Source: Streptomyces sp. CBMA123
Lineage (GTDB): Bacteria; Actinomycetota; Actinomycetes; Streptomycetales; Streptomycetaceae
NCBI RefSeq assembly: GCF_014596465.1
Contig: NZ_MECK01000612.1
Span: 1 to 40,775 of the forward strand
Reading direction: 5' to 3'
DNA length: 40,775 nt
Part shown: positions 20,603-27,069 of the stretch, piece after piece
Numbering within the stretch: position 1 is the first letter of the stretch
Layout: the number at the start of each line of letters is the position of its first letter
Program-made: the position numbers and the translations under genes
Notes under the pieces: model-generated
Told to the model about the DNA's origin: nothing
Database searches by the model: none
What the model saw: the letters and a program-made list of their open reading frames with translations, nothing else

Positions 20603-22250
20603 GGACCGTGAGCAGCAGGAGGACGGCCGGGCCGCCGGGCGCCGCAGCACGAACGCGGCACCCCGCAAGAACTCACCGCTGCTGATCGCCGGGCGGGTGG
20701 TGGCCACCACCGTCGGCTTCGCGGTGTTCGCGGCGAGCGGGGTGGTCTGGTACGAGTACACGTCCCTCACCGACGGCATGACGACGTCCAACGCCATCGC
20801 CGAGACCAAGAAGGACGCCCCCAAGCACCTGGACAACTCGGTCAACCTGCTGCTGATCGGCCTGGACAGCCGCAAGAACATGGACGGCTCCGACCTGCCC
20901 CCGCAGTTCGTCCAGGACGAACTGCACGCCGGCCACAGCTCGGACATCGGCGGCTACAACACCAACTCGCTGATCCTGCTGCACATACCGGCGGGCGGCG
21001 GCAAGGTGCAGGCGATCTCCATCCCACGCGACGACTACGTCATGACCTACAACGGGGACGGCTCCCAGCAGGGCATGCACAAGATCAAGGAGGCCTACGG
21101 CAACGCCAAGGACGCCTTCGACCGGAGCTCCAAGGCCAAGGGCCTCAAGGGCGCCGACCTGGAGAAGGCCGGCCGCGACGCCGGCCGCGCGGCCACCATC
21201 CGCACCGTCCAGACCTTCGTGAACCAGCCGGTCGACCACGTCGCCGAGGTCAACCTGATGGGCTTCTACGACATCGCCAAGGCCGTCGAGCCGATCCAGG
21301 TCTGCCTGACCCACGACACCAAGGACCCGGCCATGGAGGGCCAGGGCTCCGGCGCCGACTTCAAGAAGGGCATCAACACCCTCAACGCCTCCCAGGCGCT
21401 CGCCTTCGTCCGCCAGCGCCACAACCTGGACGACGGCAAGGGCAACAGCGGCGACTTCGCCCGCACCCACCGCCAGCAGGCCTTCATCTCCTCCGTCGTG
21501 CACAAGCTCAAGCAGGACGGCATCATCAGCGACCTCGGCAAGCTGAAGGACCTCTTCGGCGTCGTCCAGAAGGACCTGGTGATCGACAACGAGTGGAACG
21601 TCCTGGACTTCGCCCAGCAGGCCCCGGCGCTCACCGGCGGCAACGTCGAGTTCAACACCCTGACCTTCGACAAGTTCGACACCCGCAACGGCCAGGACGT
21701 CAACATCGTCACCCCGTCGAAGATCCAGAAGGTCGTCAAGCAGATCTTCGGCTACGCCGACGCCGCCGCGCCCGCCGCCGGGGCCGACGGCGCCACCGAC
21801 ACCCCGACCACCGAAGCCCCCGCCCCCTCGGCGACCGCGACCACCCCGGCCAAGGCCGCCTCCCCGGCCACCGTCGACGTGTACAACGCCTCCGCGGCCG
21901 CCGGAGTCTCCTCCGGCAACGAGGCCAAGAGCCTGGTCGCGATGGGCTTCAAGGAGGGCACCACCGGCCCGGCCCGCACCAAGCAGAAGACCACCACGGT
22001 CACCTACGGCAAGGGCGGCAAGGACGCCGCCGACCAGATCGCGGCCCGCTACGGCGTCACCGCCACCGAGTCGGCCGGCACCGCCGCGGACCACGTGGTG
22101 GTCACCCTCGGCACCTCCTTCACCGGCGTCGCGGCCGACAAGCCCACCGCCCCCGGCCCCGCCCCCAGCGGCGACCCGGCCGCCAACCTGCCCGTGCAGG
22201 GCCCCGGTGTCGACGCCGAGTCCGACGGTGGCATCCCCTGCGTCTTCTGA
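20595..22250 (+). CDS. LytR-CpsA-Psr (LCP) ligase with LytR_C domain
   Basis: The protein has 551 residues. A single N-terminal membrane anchor (LLIAGRVVATTVGFAVFAASGVVWY) precedes an extracytoplasmic LCP domain with its signatures LLLIGLDSR, TNSLILLHI, VQAISIPRDDYV, VNLMGFYDI and ALAFVRQRHNLDDGKGNSGD, which supply the Asp and Arg residues that bind pyrophosphate. A low-complexity Ala/Thr/Pro linker and a C-terminal LytR_C domain (VDVYNASAAAGVSSGNEAKSL) follow. LCP enzymes transfer wall glycopolymers from lipid carriers to peptidoglycan. The insert GDGSQQGMHKIKEAYGNAKD is usual in streptomycete members. The C-terminus ends in a Pro-rich stretch and a lone cysteine (IPCVF). Confidence 0.93.
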   Translation: MAEDREQQEDGRAAGRRSTNAAPRKNSPLLIAGRVVATTVGFAVFAASGVVWYEYTSLTDGMTTSNAIAETKKDAPKHLDNSVNLLLIGLDSRKNMDGSDLPPQFVQDELHAGHSSDIGGYNTNSLILLHIPAGGGKVQAISIPRDDYVMTYNGDGSQQGMHKIKEAYGNAKDAFDRSSKAKGLKGADLEKAGRDAGRAATIRTVQTFVNQPVDHVAEVNLMGFYDIAKAVEPIQVCLTHDTKDPAMEGQGSGADFKKGINTLNASQALAFVRQRHNLDDGKGNSGDFARTHRQQAFISSVVHKLKQDGIISDLGKLKDLFGVVQKDLVIDNEWNVLDFAQQAPALTGGNVEFNTLTFDKFDTRNGQDVNIVTPSKIQKVVKQIFGYADAAAPAAGADGATDTPTTEAPAPSATATTPAKAASPATVDVYNASAAAGVSSGNEAKSLVAMGFKEGTTGPARTKQKTTTVTYGKGGKDAADQIAARYGVTATESAGTAADHVVVTLGTSFTGVAADKPTAPGPAPSGDPAANLPVQGPGVDAESDGGIPCVF

Positions 22251-22264
22251 CGCGACCGGCCGTG

Positions 22265-22300
22265 GAGTCGGTGCCCCGCCCCCGGGCAGGGCACCGACTC
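22265..22300. terminator. Bidirectional hairpin between convergent operons
   Basis: A 12-bp perfect stem (22265-22276 with 22289-22300) lies 14 nt after the LCP stop. It overlaps by two bases the stop codon of the minus-strand gene ending at 22299. Confidence 0.85.
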
Positions 22301-22781
22301 AGGACCACTCGAAGTACAACGCCGGCCGCACCGGCCTCGGGCTGCCCGGCGCGAACAGGAACACCAGGTTCACCGTCGGCCCGAACGGCTCCTCCAGCCG
22401 CGGGCCACGGATGCTCAACCCGAACCCGTTGATCGCCTTCCCCGCCGCCAGTCCCGCCCGGACCTCGCGGTACCAGGACTCCAACGGCTCGACCGGCAGC
22501 CCCCAGTACGCGACCAGCTCGCCCGCCAGCCGGTACGCGTCCTCCACCGTGGCCGCCGGGAAGGTCGCACTGACCAGGTCGAGCGCCTCCCCCTCGGCAG
22601 TGGCCAGCAGCTCGACCCGCCCGGTGAGCCAGCGCCCGCCCGGCAACGCGATGGTCGCGGCGACGGCGGGGATGCGCCAGCGGCGCCGAACGGCCTCGGG
22701 CCAGCCGACATCGCCCCGGCCGTGGCCGCTGCGGAGGTTCCAGGTGACAGCGGTCGGCTGGACGGGTTGCTCGTGGGACAT
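22299..22781 (-). CDS. Unknown cytosolic protein, paralogue of the upstream lipoprotein
   Basis: This 160-residue protein has no signal peptide or membrane segment. Its sequence aligns with the mature part of the lipoprotein encoded just upstream: TWNLRSGHG versus HWDLRNSHR, ALPGGR versus DLPGGR, EDAYRLAGEL versus DEAYGKAMEL, and WYREVRAGLAAG versus FRRTVLDGLAAG. So it is a soluble version of the same domain. No known family is recognised. It is the last gene of a four-gene operon (11-bp gap) headed by an EspC-like type VII protein. One attractive reading is a cytosolic counterpart of an extracellular binding or immunity protein. Confidence 0.72.
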   Translation of the reverse strand: MSHEQPVQPTAVTWNLRSGHGRGDVGWPEAVRRRWRIPAVAATIALPGGRWLTGRVELLATAEGEALDLVSATFPAATVEDAYRLAGELVAYWGLPVEPLESWYREVRAGLAAGKAINGFGLSIRGPRLEEPFGPTVNLVFLFAPGSPRPVRPALYFEWS

Positions 22782-22792
22782 CGGGCCTCCGA

Positions 22793-23419
22793 TCAGGGCG
22801 CGGGCGGGGTGGCGGACTGGGTGGCCTGGTCCCGGAGGGTGAGCCTCAGGTTGTCGCCCCAGGCGATGTTGACCTGGAGAGTCACGGGCTGCATGTTCTT
22901 GACGGTCGAGTACTTGAGGCCGATCCCGAACAGCGGCCCGGTCGAAGTCAGCAACGGGAAGTCGGACCCACCGTCCTTCCCGTCGAGATCCTTCCGGTCC
23001 CCCGCAGCCAAGCCATCGAGGACCGTCCGCCGGAACTCGGTGATCCCGTCAGACTTCAGCCCGAACTGCCTGGTGAGCTCCATGGCCTTCCCGTACGCCT
23101 CGTCCAGCGGGAGAGCGGGATACCAGCAGATGAGCTCGTCAATGTTCTCAGCGTCGTCGTGGGTGGCGGCAACGACAAGCTTGAGCTTGTCGGCGTGGAA
23201 CTGCCTGCCACCCGGCAGGTCGATGTCCACCGGCCCCAGGTCGTCGAAGTCGTGTCCGCTGTGCGGGTTCAGCTTGACCCCGAGGTCGGCGCCCCGGTGC
23301 GAGTTCCGCAGATCCCAGTGGACGGGACGCGACGTACCGCCTGTCAGGGCGCATCCGGTGATCAACCCGCCCACGCAGAGAAGGGCCGGCAGACTCCGAG
23401 TCCGCCACTCGCCCGTCAT
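22793..23419 (-). CDS. Lipoprotein of unknown family in the EspC-like operon
   Basis: This 208-residue protein has a signal sequence ending in the lipobox LITGC, with Cys23 as the acylation site. The mature domain has HWDLRNSHRGADLG, DIDLPGGRQFHADKLKLVVAA, DEAYGKAMELTRQFGL, FRRTVLDGLAAG and a C-terminal strand pair (TLQVNIAWGDNLRLTL). The downstream gene encodes the same domain without a signal. The ATG overlaps the stop of the WXG-headed gene by four bases (ATGA), so expression is coupled to it. Family unknown. By position, it may bind or neutralise the exported product of the upstream gene at the cell surface. Confidence 0.75.
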   Translation of the reverse strand: MTGEWRTRSLPALLCVGGLITGCALTGGTSRPVHWDLRNSHRGADLGVKLNPHSGHDFDDLGPVDIDLPGGRQFHADKLKLVVAATHDDAENIDELICWYPALPLDEAYGKAMELTRQFGLKSDGITEFRRTVLDGLAAGDRKDLDGKDGGSDFPLLTSTGPLFGIGLKYSTVKNMQPVTLQVNIAWGDNLRLTLRDQATQSATPPAP

Positions 23420-25011
23420 GGCAGGATCTCGTACTGGTCGGCTCGGTCGAGCAGCGGAGTGTCGATGAGCGTCTTCGCCTCCACCGGGTTCTTCAGGAGC
23501 TGCTGATACTTGGGCAACATGTCCTTGCGGATCCAGTCCATCCGGTCATTCGTATCGGTCACGTAGCGGTCGTCCCACCAGGTCGACCATTCGCCGCCGT
23601 AGTAGCCGTTGAAGGACTTGCCGCCCGGGATCGGCGACTTGGTCATGGCCGACAACACCTCGGCGAAGGTCTCCCCGACCGGGCCGTGGTAGTTCTCCAC
23701 GTCCCGGTACGAGTCCGGCAGCACCTTGGTCTGCTCACGCTCCAGCAGAGCGGCGTTCCCCGCCGCCACCCGCTTCGGGTCGCCCGAGTCGATGTCCCGC
23801 CAGGCATCGACCAGTTCCGGCGGGTACTTGTGCTGGTCCTGCTGCTGCAACGCCTCGATGCCGGCCACCCCGTACTGCTGGTAGGCGGCGTGCATGGAGC
23901 CGACGTCGTCGAAGATGTCCTTCTGCATGTGCAGGAACTTGTTCTCGAACCACTGCACCTCGTCGGTACTCATCGTGGACAGCAGCCCCACCCCGGGGAC
24001 GGGGGTCACCAGCCCGCCGACGTCCGCTCCCTTGATGAACTCGTCGAGGTCGTGGATCCCCCCGTACACCGGCGCTCCGGCCAGCTTGGCCATGCCGGCC
24101 CACTGGAAGTCCGGGTTCTCGTCCCACAGCTTCTGGTACCAGGCATAGACCTTCTGCACGGTCTCGTCGTTGAAGTCGAGCCCCTGATCCGGGTGCCACT
24201 TCGACGGGTCGATCCCGGCCTTCCGCATCGCGAGTTGCTTGTAGTACTCCTCCAGCGGCGGCACACCGGGCAGACCCTGGACCTTCCACGGCGCGGCGTC
24301 CAGGAACAGGTTCCGCTGGTCCGGCGTCAGCGCGCCCCACCAGGCGGACCGGGCGGCCGGGTCCGTGGGGACGGCGTCCCCCTCGACGGCCCCGGCGAGC
24401 CGGGTGGCCTCGCCGAGGTCCTTGGTCGCGGCCTGGACCGCACCCGCGAGGCCGGTCCGCCCACTGCCGTCCAGGAGCTTGGACTCCCCGGCCAGCTTGC
24501 CCAGTTCTTCCGCGCACTTGGCGTCCGCCCGGGTGGCGGCCTGCACGGCGGCGGCGATGTCGGCGGTCAGGGTGGCGGCGTAGGCGGCCTCCGCCCGGTA
24601 GGAGTCGGCGGCCTCCTGGCGGAGCGCCGCGTTCTTGGGCAGTTGGTCCACCGGTGTCGGCGTCGCCGTGACCGTCCCGTTCGCGTCGACCGCGAGGCCT
24701 CGCCTGCTCGCCTCCGTCAGCGCCCACTGCAGTTCCTGCTGGGCGGCGGTCACGGCCTGGACGAAGCCGTCCAGGACCTTCTGCACCGCCTGCAGTTCCA
24801 GCGCGGCCACCTGCAGTTGCAGTTCCTGCTCGCCGAAGGAGTGCCGGGCTCCGGTCGCGGCGGTGCCGGTCCAGGTGCCGATCGGCTTCAGCACCGACTC
24901 CTCGATGTGCTGCCGTGCTTGGTCGAACGCCTTGGCGACGGCCTGCCAGTCCTTGCCGGCCTCCGTCACCGACTCCAGCTTCACGTCGCGCAGGTGCGCG
25001 AAGTCCACCAC
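23416..25011 (-). CDS. WXG-headed probable type VII secretion substrate, unknown C-terminal domain
   Basis: The protein has 531 residues. The N-terminal ~110 are long helices with a WTG turn (47-49) between them (VLKPIGTWTGTAATGARHSF), the layout of WXG100/ESX-type leaders. A second alpha-helical region follows to ~215. Then SAWWGALTPDQRNLFLDAAP ... QGLPGVP (about 222-251) recalls the linker found before DUF1023-type hydrolases in mycobacterial ESX-associated proteins. The C-terminal ~280 residues do not match that hydrolase; features are ELVDAWRDIDSGDPKRVAAG, NAALLEREQTKVLPDSYRD and EWSTWWDDRYVTDTNDRMDW. I assign no activity. It lies 25 bp after the EspC-like gene and overlaps the lipoprotein gene. 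Confidence 0.75.
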   Translation of the reverse strand: MVDFAHLRDVKLESVTEAGKDWQAVAKAFDQARQHIEESVLKPIGTWTGTAATGARHSFGEQELQLQVAALELQAVQKVLDGFVQAVTAAQQELQWALTEASRRGLAVDANGTVTATPTPVDQLPKNAALRQEAADSYRAEAAYAATLTADIAAAVQAATRADAKCAEELGKLAGESKLLDGSGRTGLAGAVQAATKDLGEATRLAGAVEGDAVPTDPAARSAWWGALTPDQRNLFLDAAPWKVQGLPGVPPLEEYYKQLAMRKAGIDPSKWHPDQGLDFNDETVQKVYAWYQKLWDENPDFQWAGMAKLAGAPVYGGIHDLDEFIKGADVGGLVTPVPGVGLLSTMSTDEVQWFENKFLHMQKDIFDDVGSMHAAYQQYGVAGIEALQQQDQHKYPPELVDAWRDIDSGDPKRVAAGNAALLEREQTKVLPDSYRDVENYHGPVGETFAEVLSAMTKSPIPGGKSFNGYYGGEWSTWWDDRYVTDTNDRMDWIRKDMLPKYQQLLKNPVEAKTLIDTPLLDRADQYEILP

Positions 25012-25036
25012 AGGAGCCCCCCTTCCCCGTGTTCTC

Positions 25037-25333
25037 CTACTGGAGGGCCTTGGCCGTCCCCTTCTCGGTCCTGCCGTAGCCGTCGGCGGCCGTGCGGAGC
25101 GCCTCCTCGTCCTTGCCGAGCGCGGTACGGATCTTCTCCACGCCCTGGGTCCACGAGGTCACCACGGCAGCCAGTTGCCCGGCCACCTGCCAGCCCCCGA
25201 GGGCCGTCTCGGCGGTCCCCGAGGCGGTGCCGGCGGTCTGGACCGGTTTGGCCAGGCCGGCGGTGATGGACGACGCGTTGTCCGCCGCGAACTTCAGCTG
25301 TTGCGGCGACACGTCGAATCCGGGATCCGGCAT
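25037..25333 (-). CDS. EspC-like (WXG100-superfamily) type VII secretion protein
   Basis: This 98-residue protein is two helices around GGWQV (Trp48), beginning FDVSPQQLKFAADNAS and ending LGKDEEALRTAADGYGRTEKG. The head (xVxPxxLxxAA) and tail (LxxAAxxYxxxE) match the T7SS_ESX_EspC group in order and length. EspC-like proteins are exported by, or chaperone substrates of, ESX systems, usually paired with a larger WXG-headed partner encoded next door, as here. GGGGGG precedes the ATG at 25333. It is first in a four-gene minus-strand operon; a -10-like TAGGGT (25374-25369, minus strand) lies 35 bp upstream. No ESX core gene is in the window. Confidence 0.8.
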   Translation of the reverse strand: MPDPGFDVSPQQLKFAADNASSITAGLAKPVQTAGTASGTAETALGGWQVAGQLAAVVTSWTQGVEKIRTALGKDEEALRTAADGYGRTEKGTAKALQ

Positions 25334-25454
25334 CGGATCGACCCCCCATGTTCGATGCGATTTCCAAAACCCTAGCGGTGGCGGACCGTTCGCCGCCGGA
25401 CTTTCTCGAACGTGAGCGCGATCCGTTGCGGGCGGACCCCTGGCGAGATTCTCC

Positions 25455-25494
25455 GTACTATGTATAGTGTACCGCGTACGGGATATCCGTACGC
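25455..25494. promoter_or_regulatory. Two stacked palindromes before the VOC gene
   Basis: The first (25455-25472) has ACTAT and ATAGT arms around GT, with GTAC at both ends. The second has perfect 8-bp arms GCGTACGG (25474-25481) and CCGTACGC (25487-25494) around GATAT. TATAGT inside the first is a possible -10 box. The 181-bp divergent region serves both the VOC gene and the EspC-like operon. Confidence 0.6.
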
Positions 25495-25514
25495 AGTGAC
25501 GAGAGGGCTCCGCC

Positions 25515-25895
25515 ATGCAGATCACCACCACCGTCGTCTCCCTGACCGTCGAGGACACCGCCGCCTCCGCCGCCTTCCTCCAGCGGCACTTCGGCTACAC
25601 CGAGCAGATGTCCGCCGACGGCTTCGTCTCGCTCGCCCACCCGGGCGGCGGGATCGGCGTCGTCTACCTGCGCCGCGGCCTGGAGGTGCTGCCCGAGGAC
25701 CAGCGCGACCGCACGGCGGACGGGCTGATCCTGGCCTTCACCGTCGAGGACATCGCCGCGCAGGAGCGGCGGCTGCGCGAGGAGGGGGTCGAGATCACCC
25801 TGCCGCTGCGCGAGGAGCCGTGGGGCGAGAAGCTGTTCCAGGTCGCCGACCCGAACGGGGTCGTGATCCAGCTGGTCGAGTGGGCCCAGCGGTAA
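25515..25895 (+). CDS. VOC-superfamily (glyoxalase/bleomycin-resistance) protein
   Basis: This 126-residue protein is the usual length for a single two-module VOC subunit. The first module starts TTTVVSLTVEDTAASAAFLQRHFGY and the second LILAFTVEDIAAQERRLREEG, ending with the characteristic LFQVADPNGVVIQLVEW. Expected metal-ligand residues are partly present (Glu in the last strand); the first-module histidine is replaced, so it may bind a ligand without metal catalysis. The substrate is unknown. GAGAGGG precedes the ATG. Control by a repressor at the two upstream palindromes is likely. A 13-bp hairpin follows. Confidence 0.88.
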   Translation: MQITTTVVSLTVEDTAASAAFLQRHFGYTEQMSADGFVSLAHPGGGIGVVYLRRGLEVLPEDQRDRTADGLILAFTVEDIAAQERRLREEGVEITLPLREEPWGEKLFQVADPNGVVIQLVEWAQR

Positions 25896-25927
25896 GGGCC
25901 GGCCGTACGCAGGACCGGAGAACGCGA

Positions 25928-25959
25928 GGCGCCCCCGTCCGACGAGGGACGGGGGCGCC
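25928..25959. terminator. 13-bp hairpin between VOC gene and korB
   Basis: GGCGCCCCCGTCC (25928-25940) pairs with GGACGGGGGCGCC (25947-25959). It lies between convergent genes and can serve both. Confidence 0.88.
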
Positions 25960-25998
25960 GACGTGCGGGCCGGGGCGGACCAGGGCGGACCGGGGCGG

Positions 25999-27069
25999 TC
26001 AGTCCACCGTCCAGGTGTCGTTGCCCGCCAGCAGCGTCGCCAGGTCGCCCGGCCCGCGCTGGGCGACGGCGGTGGCCAGCTGGTCCGCCATCAGCTCGTC
26101 GTAGACCGGCCGGCGGACGTCGCGCAGCACGCCGATCGGCGTGTGGTGCAGGGTGTCCGCGTCGGCGATCCGGGAGAGCGCGAAGGCCGTCGCCGGGCCG
26201 GCCGCGTGGGCGTCGTGCACCAGGACGTCCGCCTCGTTCGAGGGCGTGACCGGCGCGACGAACAGCTCGCCGTCCGGGCCCCGGAAGACGCCGCTGCCCG
26301 ACTCCGCGCCGAAGCGGATCGGCTGCCCGTGCTCCAGCCGGATCAGCGCCTCGTCCCGGGTGCCGGCGTCCTTCAGCACCTCGAAGGCGCCGTCGTTGAA
26401 GATGTTGCAGTTCTGGTAGATCTCCACCAGCGCGGTGCCCTCGTGCCCGGCCGCCGCCCGCAGCACCGACTGGAGGTGCCGGCGATCCGAGTCGATGGTG
26501 CGGGCCACGAAGGTGGCCTCGGCGCCGATCGCCAGCGACAACGGGTTGAACGGCGCGTCCAGCGAGCCCATCGGGGTGGACTTGGTGATCTTGCCGAGTT
26601 CGCTGGTCGGCGAGTACTGGCCCTTGGTGAGGCCGTAGATCCGGTTGTTGAACAGCAGGATCTTCAGATTGACGTTGCGCCGCAGGGCGTGGATCAGGTG
26701 GTTGCCGCCGATCGACAGCGCGTCGCCGTCACCGGTCACCACCCACACGCTCAGGTCCCGCCGGGAGGAGGCCAGCCCGGTCGCGATCGCCGGCGCCCGG
26801 CCGTGGATCGAGTGCACCCCGTAGGTGTTCATGTAGTACGGGAAGCGCGAGGAGCAGCCGATGCCGGAGACGAACACCGTGTTCTCGCGCCGGATGCCGA
26901 GCTCCGGCATGAAGGACTGCACCGCCGCCAGGACCGCGTAGTCCCCGCAGCCCGGGCACCAGCGCACCTCCTGGTCGGTCTTGAAGTCCCGGGCGCTCTG
27001 CGGCTCTTCGGCCTTGGGCACCAGCCGCAACGACGGGAAGGCACGCTTCTCGGAGCCAACGTCACTCAT
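25999..27069 (-). CDS. korB: 2-oxoglutarate:ferredoxin oxidoreductase, beta subunit
   Basis: The protein has 356 residues. It carries the thiamine-diphosphate half of the enzyme: WCPGCGDYAVLAA (Cys38, Cys41) and VSGIGCSSR (Cys72) contribute to the iron-sulfur site, while VVTGDGDALSIGGNHLIHALRRN and LLFNNRIYGLTKGQYSPTS form the Mg-ThDP-binding signature. NCNIFND supplies the last cysteine. With KorA it oxidatively decarboxylates 2-oxoglutarate to succinyl-CoA and reduces ferredoxin, an alternative to the dehydrogenase complex. The ATG overlaps the korA stop by four bases, so the subunits are translationally coupled. The C-terminal ~70 residues (SRIADADTLHHTPIGVL...) match other actinobacterial KorB proteins. 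Confidence 0.95.
   Translation of the reverse strand: MSDVGSEKRAFPSLRLVPKAEEPQSARDFKTDQEVRWCPGCGDYAVLAAVQSFMPELGIRRENTVFVSGIGCSSRFPYYMNTYGVHSIHGRAPAIATGLASSRRDLSVWVVTGDGDALSIGGNHLIHALRRNVNLKILLFNNRIYGLTKGQYSPTSELGKITKSTPMGSLDAPFNPLSLAIGAEATFVARTIDSDRRHLQSVLRAAAGHEGTALVEIYQNCNIFNDGAFEVLKDAGTRDEALIRLEHGQPIRFGAESGSGVFRGPDGELFVAPVTPSNEADVLVHDAHAAGPATAFALSRIADADTLHHTPIGVLRDVRRPVYDELMADQLATAVAQRGPGDLATLLAGNDTWTVD

Noticed and set aside
23686..25266. 526-codon plus-strand frame opposite the WXG-headed gene
   Set aside because: His/Gly/Leu-rich translation lacking a ribosome site; the minus strand is clearly coding.
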